Shown one piece after another: positions 13,260-25,656 of a DNA stretch of 64,000 nt. The notes below the pieces were generated by a model that did not search any database, was not told the origin of the DNA, and saw nothing but the letters and a program-made list of their open reading frames with translations. The translations under genes and the position numbers were made by a program. Position 1 is the stretch's first letter; each line of letters opens with the position of its first letter. Source of the stretch: Hypericum androsaemum (taxonomy: Eukaryota; Streptophyta; Magnoliopsida; Malpighiales; Hypericaceae); the NCBI GenBank assembly GCA_963995505.1, contig OZ023187.1:13789176-13853175 (forward strand), in the 5' to 3' direction.

Positions 13260-15361
13260 ATGGACGGTCTGTGATTGGGGTAGGTGGGCCCGGGGAGTGA
13301 AGTTTGGTTGGTGAGGTCAAAGGCGTGGGAGCCAGGAGGAGCGAAAGGAAAAACGGAAGAAATTGGAATTTAGCTGGCTAAAAGGTTGTGGGCCCCACAT
13401 GATGACGAGGTGGAATTTTCTCCGGGGTCTGTTTAGACCGAAATGCCCCTACTTCTATCCAGGGAAACACTGTTTTTGGATAATCAAAAAAAAGTTTGGA
13501 AAGTTTTTTACATCATTTTCCATATTTGGTTCTTGCTTAATATTGTTCTAGATTTTATTTGAATTTATTTGGTAACTATAATCTTCATTTTGCTACACAA
13601 ACTTCTATAATGAACTTTGGGTAAACGTACGACTAGAATAGTTAACTAATTATTTTTAAAGAGTTGTTCTATATCGCTTTTTATTTTTTTTACTAAAATT
13701 TTGTTCACATCTTCCCCAATAATATTATGTGTATCTGATTATCTGTTCAATAATTTTAAAATTAGTAATGACCTAAACGTTTAATGAAGAAGTGCAGGTA
13801 GATGACTATTTTTTAAACTTGTTACTTGGATAAAAGATAAATTTTTGTACTCCAATAATATCAAATTGAATGAAAACCACATGTCACAGATAACATATGA
13901 AAGAACTCATTGAATGATATAGAAATCATGAATTTTGCAAAAATAATGAATATTGGTAATCATCAAAATTGGGGAGAGGGGCAGGTCCGTCCTTTCGCAG
14001 CTACCGAAAAGGTCCGGTAACTTTTTACTCATTAAAATATCTGACACCGTGGGTGTGAACGCATATAGCTAGAGAAGATTCCATCATTGGCGAAGATAAC
14101 GTCAAGGAGGTCGCACAGACTTTTCCCAATTGATTGGCCCACGGGACCAGCTACCAGGAGCCAATGGGTTCCTTCCACGTGGAAAAAATAATTTCGCTGT
14201 TTTTGTAATTTTGGTAAACCCAAAAAAGACGTGCACATGGCCGAATTTGCCAGACACAAAATTACGAAAAAGTACTTTTAAAAATTATAATATTCACCAA
14301 CGATAAATTACCTTCGATTACTCAAAACGGGTGTGACGGTTCAAATATATGATTTATCTAAAACATTTTGATATCTTTGCCACTTGGACACTTTGGTTGG
14401 TATCTTTGTTTACTTCTAAATCATAGACAATAGAGCTCAATGATTTGAGAAGGATTAGAACGTTTACCGTTAAAACAAATATTTGTTTAAGAAGATTTTG
14501 TCAAATTACTCGAAATAAAATTTGTTCATACAATTTATTTATGAGTATTCGGAGTTGGCGTGCTTCATTATGGTGAGTATTTTGAGATCACAACATTGCA
14601 TCTCCCAAAGTCTACACATTATTGGATATTGGTTGACAAATTGAATGCTATTATAAAAAATTAAAAATCAATAGTACATGTATCCTTAAAAAAAAGTAAA
14701 CTTTATATATATACAGTATAGACTATAATGTGGGTCCTTAATTAAATCATTTGCCGAGGTGGCGAGAATCATTGGGAGAATTTATATAAATGTTTGTATT
14801 GTGCCAATTTATTTTCCTAAAAAAACACGCATCAAAATATTTCTGACACTATAAATTGTTTTATATTTGGAACTTAAGGTTAGCAATATTATCAATATAA
14901 TAATTTAAACAATGGCAAATTATGCTAAGATTTCTCGTGTTTGGTATATCATTTCATGGGTCCCTCATTTTCTTAAATATTATTTTGTTGTTCTCTCTGT
15001 TTATTATTATTATATCATCTATCATTTTTCCACCTTCTCTTCATATTCTTAGATCTCCAATTGTCTTTTTCGATTATTTCCTCCGTCGAATACCAACTGG
15101 CAATTATCTTTTTTGGCGAATACTAACTTCATATTATTTTTTTCCGGGACATACCAATATACAACAAAAAGTTCAAGTGACAAGCATACAACAAAGTCCC
15201 GAAATCGTAAAAGCTTCATCTAATCTCAAATCCCAAAGGAAGCTGTCTTTTTTAAACCCATTAACTCGTACCCAACACTCATTAACTTCAAGCATAGCCA
15301 CCCTTAATACACGGAGAGCAAACTGACCACAAATGAAAACAAGAAAGTACAACCCCAACAA
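13260..15361. other. intergenic, no gene seen
   Basis: AT-rich spacer upstream of APX. The 134-codon open frame at 14922-15326 is rich in Phe, Ile and Ser from AT-rich DNA, and lacks a recognisable domain. Confidence 0.4.
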
Positions 15362-15774
15362 TTTTTTTTATAAATAAAGTTTTATATTTCATCAAAGCTC
15401 CCAAAAGTATAATTACACTGAATATAACATTGCCAAGGATACTAGATAGACATCCATCCCAACAATGAAAAATGGTATCTAAGTATATAACCCAAGAGAG
15501 TCTCCAAGAGACCATTAAGCCACAATTTGTCCTATAATTCGCCAAAGAGCAAGGTAAAAATAAACAATATCACCTAACCAAATAATTAACCTAGCTCACC
15601 AAAAGCTTTCCAAATTTATGGGGGATCATGAACTGTAGCCGATGAAGAGCTAACCAGGGCCTGCAAACCAACATCATAATGCACATCACTTATAGGTAAA
15701 CCTGCATCCGTAGTCAAATGCAACAGGAGAAGATAGTGAGGCTCACGTCCAGTTAGGGTTTTGTGAAAATCCCC
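15362..15774 (-). pseudogene. possible retrocopy (processed fragment) of an unrecognised gene
   Basis: On the minus strand an open frame from about 15774 to a stop at 15618-15616 reads GDFHKTLTGREPHYLLLLHL and continues in good codon style for about 53 codons, ending ATVHDPP. It is followed by about 250 nt that look like a 3' UTR and a short A tract (T tract 15362-15369 on the plus strand). Similar flanks, CCCCAACAATTTTTTTT on the left and CCCCAAGATTTTTTTT on the right, could be a diverged target duplication. There is no start codon. I do not recognise the protein. The alternative is a chance open frame beside a LINE tail. Confidence 0.35.
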
Positions 15775-16197
15775 AAGATTTTTTTTCTATTTCTCATTTT
15801 TGTTCTAAGGATATAATAGTTATTTTAGGATAAAAAATTATAAAAATATTGATAATGTCAATGAGAGACCCAAAAATGATATTATCAAACACAAAGGACC
15901 CTAGTACTTTAAACAATTATCCACAATTGATACATAGAGCTTGAGCTTCTTTTAGAAATAGAAATAGCTATTTTAGCGTCTTCACAGACAGAACAAAATT
16001 GTAATCGATTTGATAATTATCTGATAAAGAAAATAAAACTATAAATACAGTATTATCAAAACATCTAATCCAATACTATTAAATCAATCCAAAATCCCAC
16101 GCATGCCTTCACCATTTAATTTCCCATATTTTGAATGAATTGCATTTACACTCCTTGCACATTCTATTGACGTTTCGTACGCATGTCACCACCTTCA
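15775..16197. other. intergenic, no gene seen
   Basis: AT-rich spacer between the possible retrocopy and the Mutator-like element. Nothing recognised. Confidence 0.4.
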
Positions 16198-16206
16198 TAT
16201 TAATTC

Positions 16207-17401
16207 GGGAAAAGTCCACTTAAGTACCCTGTGGTATCACAAAAAATCAAGTTAGTACCATGTGGTTTAAAATGTATCAATTGACTCAAACTTATTCTAA
16301 TTAAAATAAATTAGAGGCCCGGGCAGCTTTCCGGACCCTGCCCGTCTCGCCCGGGCTCTGCCTTGCCACGTGGACAGGCCACATCAGATTTCTCTGATGA
16401 CGTGGCGGTCTTTCATCATCATCTTCTTCTTCTACCAATTAAAATGAGGAAGCTGAAGAAAAAAAAAAGCCAACCCAGAAAGAGAAAAGCAATTGGATTT
16501 CTAAAGGAACCAACTTTATCGACCAATAAGCTCTTCTTCTTCCTCTCCTCCTCCTCCAAGAAGCGAGTATTTATACTGTTGCCACTATTTTAAAAATTAC
16601 GCCTCTTTCCTCCATTGGCTTTGCTTCAGAAAGAAAGAAAGAGAGAAAGAAAGGCGGGGGATGGAGGGAGTTGGGTCCAGGCTATAGAGAGCCTCCTCTC
16701 GGTACGGGCTGTCGACCACGGCGGCGGTGTTCAGTTGCCCCGTCAGGAAGTGGACGCGACGGTGTTCAGTACGGCGGCTCCCGGCTCCTCTACTCCCGGT
16801 GGACCCATGTCTCATCCCCGGCCATCGCAGAGGCGGCGGACCTCCTGAGTACTCCGCCCATGGAACCCTCCCCCTCCTTCGGGCTCCGACAGCAGATAGC
16901 ACGACTCGGAACCCGTGGCCATGAAAACCTCCCCCTCCTCCGGGCTCCGACCAGGCCGGCGTCCGACGCGACAAAGCCTAGGATTTCCTAGAAGAAGTCG
17001 TCCGTCGGCGCGTCCGTCGGGTTGTCCGCCATCGGGAAGAGGATGAGTCGACTCGGCCGAGTTCAACGTCAATGGAGCCAAGGGGTCGAAATTGGTTCGG
17101 TTTCTTCATCCTTGGCTTTTCGACGGCCCTCGGCCTCTTTTTGGGTTCGCTTTTTTTCTTGGAGGAGGAAGAAGAAGAAGATGATGATGATGATGATGAT
17201 GAGAGAAAGATCGCCACGTCATCGGAGAAATCTGATGTGGCTTATCCACGTGGCAGGACAAAGTCCGGGTAAGACGGGCAGCTGCCCGGGCCTCTAATTG
17301 ATTTTAATTGGAATAAGTTTGACTCAATTGATACGTTTTAAACCACAGGGTACTGATTTGAGTTTTTGCGATACTACAGGGTACTTAAGTGAACGTTTCC
17401 C
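16207..17401. mobile_element. Mutator-like element with captured GC-rich DNA (Pack-MULE candidate)
   Basis: 1195 bp flanked by a perfect 9-bp direct repeat TATTAATTC at 16198-16206 and 17402-17410, the duplication size of Mutator elements. The terminal inverted repeats are long, about 230 bp or more: GGGAAA(A/C)GT(C/T)CACTTAAGTACCCTG on the outside, then AATTAGAGGCCCGGGCAGC, then GCCACGTGGA, and TCAGATTTCTC(T/C)GATGACGTGGCG further in. The centre (about 16600-17080) is strongly GC-rich, unlike the surroundings, and has overlapping open frames on both strands, as expected for captured host DNA. It includes two near copies of a CCATG(G/A)AA-CCTCCCC-TCC-GGGCTCCGAC block. No transposase, so it would depend on one encoded elsewhere. 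Confidence 0.85.
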
Positions 17402-17410
17402 TATTAATTC

Positions 17411-18556
17411 TGGTAGGCCCTTGGATGGTTGGGCGGGGCCCCTAACGGTACCGAAAGGGAAATAATATGACATAGTTTTATGGATTTTGTGGTCGATTTG
17501 GTTGATCAAGTACGGAGAAAGACAGTGATCATTTTTTTATCTATCTTAATCACGGTAGTTTATCCTAAGTTTATGACATTATGTTAGAATTTTTATATTC
17601 AACTCAAAAAATTAAGGTAATTAATTATGAATTTTCAAACACTTATATGGCAACTAAAAATATAGTAATAAGCTAATAGTTTCCTTCAACCAAAAAAAAT
17701 GTAATATAGTTTCCGGCGTACATCATTCACCATGGCAAAACCTAAATTTATAGCCATAAAAGGTGACAAACTTTTTTTAATAATTAAAGTATTGTATTCC
17801 ACTAAAATAGTCCATCAAGAAAGGATATATCAAAAGTACCAGATAACGCCTATCAACATACATCATAAAGATAGATGTTATTTGAGTACAACTGCTAAAA
17901 TAGCCCACCAAGAAAGGTGACAACCCATATATGCATATAATCCTCAACATGTCATTATACAGTTGTTTAGATAATTTTGTTACATTATAAGCTAATCATA
18001 CATCATGTATAACTTCCTCCATCTTTTACTATTATAATCTTCGTCAGATAGTTTAATTAACGCCCACATGGATCAATTCTTGAAATCCAGAGTCCAGACA
18101 ATTCCCTGCTTTATGGTTTTCCAGAGTATTACATCATATGATTCAATATTTTTTTAAAGAGATCATGAGATTGACTTTGGTATATTATATGTAGCACAAA
18201 ATAGCCGGTTGTCTCTAATTTTCTAAAATAAATAGAACATGCTAACATCCGGCGGCCATGTGCCAATTTTATGAATATTATTGTGAAATGAAGCTGGCGC
18301 TTGTGATACCTCCGTGGACTAATTTATCTTCAGCACATATTATTTTTGTAAGTAAAATTTTATTTATAAACAAGAACTCTATACTAATCACGAGATTACA
18401 ACTAATCAATCGCATCAAAATACTAAACGATAAAATCTTTTAGAAAAAAACTACAGCAATTGTCCATGACACGATCTTAATGCAATTGTTCATGAGGCAA
18501 AAAAAAATTTTGAAAAAAAAATATCACCCGGTGTCCCGTCGCGCTAATAATAGTCT
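17411..18556. other. intergenic, no gene seen
   Basis: AT-rich spacer. Two related segments near 17800-17920, each with ATAG(T/C)CCA(T/C)CAAGAAAGG, form a small imperfect direct repeat. No gene recognised. Confidence 0.35.
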
Positions 18557-18559
18557 TCA

Positions 18560-19258
18560 CTAGGGGTGAGCAAATTATCCAGTATCTGATATCCAAAAAA
18601 AATTTTGGATTCAGATTCGGATAGTTTTATGTTCGAATTCAGATTCAGATTATCCAAATATTATAATTCAAATTCAGATTTGGATAACAAAATTATTAAT
18701 TCGGATTATGCGAATATCCGAAATATAAATCTAACTTAAAATATGCCATATGGGCTAGAGCTTGCAAAAAACTTACTTGGGATTTTTATATTCTTTATCA
18801 TTTATGTGAATTGGGTTTAGATTTTGGAAATCAGTAGATCGTATGATCATTCTTGATTGAATTTTTACATACTTGCGTTATCTTGCGTAACAATTTTTCA
18901 TTATTTTTTAGTACAGGATTTGGTTTTTTCAGTTCTCAAGTTTCTATCTTGGTTCATAATTGTGAGCCCCTTTTTTGCTTTTCTATGTGAAATGCTAGAA
19001 GCGATTTGTTAGTTAGAGTGTAAAAGCTTTTTTTATAAGTAGAGTGTAAAAACTTACATGATAACCGATGGATGAAGGTTTAATTTAGATGACCTGTCGT
19101 TTAATTTTTTTTAAATTTGAATAATTCAGATTATCTGAATCCGTATCCGAAAAATATTTTTGAATTTCAAATTTTAGATATTTTATTATTCGAATAAAAA
19201 ATAGTAATTTCAGATATTTCGAATAATTCGAATTCGGATTATCAAAATACCCATCCCA
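18560..19258. mobile_element. possible non-autonomous hAT element
   Basis: Starts TAGGGGTGAGCAAATTATCC and ends with a sequence whose reverse complement is TGGGATGGGTATTTTGATAATCC, a loose inverted repeat of the plant hAT type. Both ends are followed inward by clustered copies of TTCGGAT and TTCAGATT motifs like subterminal repeats. No convincing 8-bp target duplication and no coding sequence. Confidence 0.4.
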
Positions 19259-20240
19259 GACCACTTAATCACCTATTCGTAGTTGTGGCCGGTTCGTGGC
19301 ACTTCTAGTTCTAGGCTACCCAACAATATTGAACAAAATCGATAATCGTTTGGATTGTAGAAATAGTAAGGAATTTAATTTTTTTTAAATCTCGAATATG
19401 AATTCTGTGAATAAAATAAATATTATTATATAAGTTTATCCGACAATGAAAATCGTGATGATTCCTTGAATTATTGTGCCCAATATGGGTGACTAATTGC
19501 TACCGTAACTAGGATAGTTCAATAGAGGATATATACAAAATTTCTGAATTATATTTAACTATAAAAATAATAATGTGATAACACATCTATTATAAAAATC
19601 ATCCAATGTACTTGTATATGAGAGACTATGAACCAAACACACTTAATTAAGCGCATGATAAATTGACATGACCTTTTTCAAATATTGTCCTTCTATTATT
19701 TATCAGAATCCTATTTAAAGATAATCATGTTTTTCTTTCATTCTAAACATTCAATGTTGACATTTCTTGAAGAAAATCTAAATCATTTGGTACTTTTTTT
19801 GTAGGTAAATTTTCTTTATTAATAAATAATATTCCAAATTAATACATAAATGAAAATGGAGCGAGCATATCTACAAAATGTAGATCTAAATCGATCTAGT
19901 CATATTCGCAACAAGCTCTATATTCCCCCTGGAACTGATTCCACCTTTTTCAATTCTCCTCCGGGCGTTGTTTGTCTTTTCCTGGAGCTAGACCAATTGT
20001 AATCCTTTCTGATGCAATGAAGTTACAAATTTTTCCTCAAAAAATATTTGCAACATGAAAAAGGAAAACTTCCTCACTACGCAAATTATTAGATACTCTT
20101 GACCAATAGGTCCATTCACTAACCGTGTAAATGACCTGATTAATCGGGAGCGTCGAATCTCCTCTACCTTCGTTGAAAATAATCTTGTTTTGGTGTCATC
20201 ATAATCCTCAAAGTATGGCACCGAATAATGTATTCCACAC
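19259..20240. other. intergenic, no gene seen
   Basis: AT-rich spacer between two hAT-type elements. Open frames on the minus strand near 19988-20415 lack known motifs and partly overlap the left end of the hAT element. Confidence 0.35.
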
Positions 20241-20520
20241 ATGACCATAGGAGTGAGCTTGAAACCTGCAAAACTGACCGACCGTAAAAAATCAAACCGC
20301 ACCTATAAATAGTTTCGTGGTGCAGTTTAAAACCAAAACTGAATTGGTGCGGTGTAGTTTCGGGTTTGGTCCGAAACCATACCGACCGACCGTAAAATCG
20401 CACATATATAAACAACGTCGTTTTATATATGTCTCCTATGTGACAAAACGACGTCGTTTTGCCTTAGTTTATAACCCTTTGTCCCTTTTTAATCCCGGAA
20501 GCCACAACTGCGAGCTTCCG

Positions 20521-21085
20521 CCAACCCTCCAACCTCCCGACCGGCGATTCCCAGGAACTTTCTCCCCTTACCTCCTGGCCGTCGTTGCTCCTCCTTCTCT
20601 GTCAGTCATTCTCGTCGCTCCTCCTTCTCTGTCTGTCGTCCTCACCGCTGTCCTTCTCTGTCCGTCGTTCTAAGGTAAAAACCCTAAAACGTCACCGCTC
20701 TCCGCCTCCAATTTTCATCCAATCTCTGTTGTTCTTTGTCGTTCTAAGGTTATTAACTGTGCATTTGTTCAGATGTGAGGTAAAAACCGAGAAATTTCAA
20801 CGCTATCCCTAGGCCCTCCAACCTCCCGATTCAGCATTTTCGAGAAACTTCCACGACCGTCGTCGCTCCTCCTTCTCTGTCAGTCATTCTCGCCGCTCCT
20901 CCTCCTCTGTCCGTCGTCCTCACCGCTCTCCGTCGTTGTAAAGTAAAAACCCAGAAACATCACTGCTCTCCGCCTTCAATTTTCGTCCAATCTCTGTCGT
21001 TCTCTGTCGTTCTAAGGTTATTAATTATGCATTTGTTCAGATTTGCGGTAAAAATCCAGAAGTTTCAACACTATCCGCCTCCGCC
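20521..21085 (+). repeat. tandem duplication of about 290 bp in the hAT 5' region
   Basis: Copy A starts near 20521 and copy B near 20811. Both begin CCCTCCAACCTCCCGA and share, in order, GTC(G/A)TCGCTCCTCCTTCTCTG, AGTCATTCTCG, CCGTCGTCCTCACCGCT, AAGGTTATTAA and GCATTTGTTCAGAT. A 31-bp tandem duplication also occurs at 21390-21420 and 21421-21450. Confidence 0.75.
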
Positions 21086-21435
21086 TGAACCTCGACCCAT
21101 AATGGTAAACCCCAAATCCGTTGTATTTCTGTTCGAGTAATTGAAGTTGTGTCTTCTAGCTTGACTACCTCTACCTGGTGAATAATTCTTTGGCAGCTCC
21201 TAAGATGTTATTGATTTTGATTTTGTGGTCACATCCAACTCGTTAATTTGTGTTCACTGTGTATGTAAATGGCGGGTTTCGAAATCTGCTCCCACCTCTA
21301 TTAGATAAGCCATTGTCTGAGTGCTTAAGTGCGCTTGAATTTTGATAATTAAATTCTAGTTTTTGTTGAAATGTTATTGATTTTAATAGTTGCTGAGCTT
21401 TCTAATGGACAGTCATGTAGTTGCTGAGCTTTCTA

Positions 21436-23776
21436 ATGGACAGTCATGTTTCTAATGGACAGGCAAGTGATGCCGACATTGATGGTGTGCAAAAGGAGGT
21501 TGTTGGGCCGTTTAGTGATGGTGGAGCTCTTGGCCAGCAAAAGAAAACCGGTAAGATTCCTAGCAAACCTATGTTATCTTCGAAAAGAAAGAATTATGCT
21601 GGCATGAATACAGAGAATAACAAGAGTAGGAAGAAAACGAGTGAAGTTTGGGAGCATTTTACACTAGTTCCGGATTCTCCAGAAGGTGAGAAAAAAGTGG
21701 CTTGCAACCATTGTGGGTAAAGATATTTATGCAATCTTATGAGGAATGGAACTAGTGCATTGAATGCCCACTTGAAGGATAGATGCACCAAAATTCCTAA
21801 GAAAGATCTGAGATAAACTGCCTTGTCATTTGAACCTCCTACAATAGGTAATCATGTGGGTCAGCTTAAAGTCGTTGCCTTTAGTCAAGAAGGGGGTCGC
21901 AAATATTTGGCAAAGATGAGTTGCCCTTCAGGGTTGTGGAAGGTGAGAGATTCGTAGCCTATAGCAATTATATAAATTCTAGGTTTCAGATGCCACATAG
22001 GACAACTGTGGCTAAAGATTGCATGAAAATATATTTTGAAGAGATGACAAAAGTGAAAAAATCTTTGAAGGGTCAGAGATTGAGTTTTACAACTGATACT
22101 TGGACGACAATCCAGACAATGAATTATATATGTTTAACTGGGCATTGGATTGACAAGGATTGGAACTATCAGAAAAGGATCTTGAGCTTTTGTCAAATAG
22201 ATGATCACAAAGGGGAGACAATTGGAGATAGCATTGAGCATTGTTTGGTTGAGTGGGGGATTGAAAAGATTCTAGCCATCACACTTGACAATGCTTCTTC
22301 AAATGATTCAGCTATTCGCAATTTAAAATCATCCACGGGCTACAAATTGAAGAGCATAATAGCAAATCATGAACATTTATATATGAGGTGTTGTGCTCAT
22401 ATTCTCAATTTAGTTGTGAAAAGTGGATTGAAGTAGATTAATCAATCCATTATGAAGATTCGAAAAGCTGTGAAGCATGTTTTGAGTTCTGCACCTAGGC
22501 TGAAAGCGTTTGGTGATTGTGTGAAAGCCGTGAACTTAGAGTGCAAGAAATGATTGTGTATGGATGTGGATACAAGGTGGAATTCCACATATTTGATGTT
22601 AGATGCTGCCTAGAAGTATGAAAGAGCTTTCACAAGACTAGAGAGAGATGATGGAAGATTTTTACGATATTTTATTGATCCTAGAGATGATAGAAATTCT
22701 GATGAGGACGAGTATGATGCAGACAATCCGGGAAGAACACCTATTATGCCTCCTGACAAAGAGGATTGGAAAGATGCAAAACGTTTACTCAAATTTTTGA
22801 AGATATTTTACGATGTTACAAAGAAGGTCTCTGCAAGTACAAGTGTGACATCCAATGAATTTTTTCATGATCTTATGCACATGCGTCAAGCGCTAGAGAG
22901 GCGTGTCTTAAACAGTGATATGGTTGTCGCATCTATGGCAAAGAGGATGTTATCGAAGTTCTATAAGTATTGGGATACGTTTGAATCCATTAACGGATTA
23001 TTGTATGTTGCCATTATTTTGGATCCTTGATACAAGAGCAAGTATGTTAGGGTTTCACTTGCTAAATTATACGCAGAAGCTCAAGCCAATACCTACGTCG
23101 ATCAAGTGGATGCAATATTGTCTCAGTTATATTTGCAATATGAAGAGCGTTCGCGGATAAGCTCAAGATCTAGTTTTGTTGCCTCCACTAGCTCACAACA
23201 AGGTGACGTGGTAATGGATCAAGATGATGAAGATGTCAATGAGGATGATGACATGGAAGATTTGAAATTTTGGGATGAATGGGATAAGCAAATTTTGGCG
23301 GATATATCGAGTGATACAGTTTCAGATATAGCCAAGTACTTGCAAGATCCATTGGAGGCAACTTCTGATACCTTTGACATCTTGAGTTGGTGGAAGGTTA
23401 ACGCCATCAAGTACCCGATCATGGCTAAAATTGTACGAGACGTGCTAGCAATTCCGGTGTCAAGTGTTGCCTCGGAATCTGCTTTTAGCATGGGTGGACG
23501 CGTGATGGACCCTCACCGAAGTTCGTTGAAGCCTAGAATGGTGCAAATTTTGGTGTGTGCTCAAAATTGGTTGCGGATCAAGCAACAAACAAATGATGAC
23601 GATGAAGAACTATTGGATGAGACTAAAATAATTGAAGGTTAGTTATTAATTAAAATCAAATAATTTTCTTTACCGTGATATATTTAAGTTCTAATTTAAT
23701 TTTTTATGATATGCAAAACTCGAGGAGGAATTTGAACGCGAAGATGAAGACATGGAGGATGGAATAGCCAATTAGT
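21436..23776 (+). pseudogene. hAT transposase (zinc-finger BED, RICESLEEPER-like), disabled
   Basis: Would cut and rejoin transposon ends in the nucleus. The N-terminal BED finger is visible: VWEHFTLVPDS..., CNHC and HLKDRC (about 21640-21795). The core has FTTDTWT and ITLDNASSND, which fit the first two acidic residues of the hAT catalytic site. The C-terminal dimerisation block DILSWWKVN...VSSVASESAFSMGG (about 23380-23500) carries the usual Glu. It is broken by in-frame stops at 21718, about 21813, 22434, 22551, 22611 and 23028 and by a frameshift near 21910. A short last exon (acidic, ending DGIAN) may follow a small intron at 23640-23720. Otherwise the reading frame is well kept, so inactivation is moderately recent or the copy was mobilised in trans. 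Confidence 0.9.
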
Positions 23777-24300
23777 TGTGAATTGTTCAGTTTTTGATCC
23801 TCCATTACCTGAATCATTTACTGTGAGGTGTTGGATGAACTTGTTGTACTTGGATGTGGTTGTATTTGGAACTTACTGTGAGGTTTTGGTTTTTGGTTGA
23901 ATCATGAACTTGCTGTATTAGGATGCGGACGATTGAATCCATGTGCTTTGAATCGTTTTATTGTTTTTGGTTGTATTTGGATGGTGAAATCATGATTGGG
24001 CTTCTTTTTTTACCAAAATTTTTTCTTTTGGGCTTCTTTTTTCGCCAAAAATATTAAAGAAAATATATTTTTCCAGATTTGGGCCTATTAAATATGGGCC
24101 TTACGAATTGGGTCCAATTTGTGATTTCACACCGCAAAACTGCACCATTAAACCTCAAACCGTCACACCGTTGGTTTTTTCCTAAACCGCCACACTGACG
24201 GTGCGAATTTTAGCTATATCAAAAGTGCAGTGCGGTGCGGTGTCAATTTTCACACCGACACTGCAAAACCGCACCGAACTCACCCCTACAGATGACCATA

Positions 24301-25656
24301 TACTTTGCCCTTTGCGAGTCCCTTCCACGTTAAGAACGAGCTAGCCAAGCTTTGATCGCTTGATACTTTGATCCACCCTATTGTTTCCATTCTTCTTTCT
24401 AACCCTAATTTTTTTGAGAAATTTTAACTCTATTTCTTGGAAAGTAACAATGTTAAATATTTATTGAAAGAATTTTTACACATTTTAAATGTTTCACTTA
24501 GTTCGAATCTCTCATCTTGCTAGAGATGATTTTTTATCTTGTCGGATATTTACTAGAATATCCGGAGCACGGAATAGAGAAAATAGATTAGGAAGTTTTA
24601 CAACTATAATTTATATTTAATATTCAGATCTCATAACCAACCTTGAAAAAAATAATTTAGTTATTAACACAGTAGTGTCCAGATACAAAGTTGTCTAGAC
24701 AAAAAAATTGTTCAACGGAACAAGCTGCAGCGAGAGGAAGCCTTCAAGACAGCAATAATGACTTGTTTTTCTTATAAGTAAAATTTATTAATAATATTAT
24801 TTACAAACTACTAAGTAGTGTGTAATTTTTATTTTTATTTTGCAAAGTTAAAACCGCCGGACATAAACAACATACGAAAATATTCGGGTGTTACAGCTGA
24901 GCTACGAGGAACCTTTCACTACTTAGAACTGACATGAAAATTGGGGGTTAGAAAACTCATACTCGAAGTGGACTTCAGATTGACAGAAGGCTACATAAAC
25001 AAGGGAAAGGCCAACCAACCTCACGATCGGCTTCACAAATCTGACAGGGCCTGAGACCATAAGTGATGTTTCGTTTCCTATAACAGCTTTAATAGATCTA
25101 ACAAGTATTTGTGAGGGTGTTGTTCTAGCTTAAATAGATATCGAGTTTGAATATTTGAGACCGCTACAATATTAAATATTTATCAGAAGAGCTTTATCTA
25201 CTTTCAAAATTTTTACTCGACTCAAATTTGAATTAGGCGATTTAGTATGTGCAATCGTCCGGAGAACTGATGGCATAAAAAAGCAGTTGTAATAGATTAA
25301 TAGATTCTTTCCTGATCAAAAAAAATCAATGAGGCGTTTATTCAAATTCAAAACTTACGTAAGCTCCCGTTCGATAGAGGAAGGCTACCAGGCCCAAACT
25401 TCATCTTGGCCCAGCCCAGTGTTTGCTGGTTTCATAACAAATCCGTCGAACTTCGTGCTTTTGCTGTCAAAGAGTTCCTTTAACATTTGCAACAAACAGA
25501 CCCACCGAAAGTTGTGGAACATTTCAGACCGATCACTGATCTGATTAGATTGTCGTTGACACCGAAACGACGGGTTCTTATCACACAAAAATGATTAGAT
25601 AGAAGTTAACTCATTGACAGCCTTGGTTTGTGCCCTTCCCCCAATATTTTTTTCCC
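24301..25656. other. intergenic, no gene seen
   Basis: AT-rich spacer to the right of the hAT element. Short frames at 25329-25588 overlap on both strands and show nothing recognisable. Confidence 0.4.

Larger units (their letters stand above)
20250..24291 (+). mobile_element. hAT transposon, about 4.0 kb, formerly autonomous
   Basis: The ends read GGAGTGAGCTTG... on the left and, reverse complemented, ...GGGGTGAGTTCGGTGCGG on the right. A direct repeat ATGACCATA at 20241-20249 and 24292-24300 flanks the element; hAT transposons make 8-bp duplications. Both ends carry clusters of GGTGCGGTGT- and CCGAAACC-like subterminal repeats. Inside lies one broken BED-finger transposase gene. The 5' part contains an internal tandem duplication of about 290 bp. 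Exact termini are uncertain by one or two bases. Confidence 0.85.

Noticed and set aside
14922..15326. 134-codon open frame on the plus strand
   Set aside because: Composed mainly of Phe, Ile, Leu and Ser from AT-rich DNA, no domain, no intron signals, and it overlaps another frame. Likely chance.
16597..17217. several overlapping frames of 76-125 codons on both strands
   Set aside because: Low-complexity runs (Ser, Asp/Glu, Arg) from the element ends and GC-rich cargo. Treated as part of the transposon.
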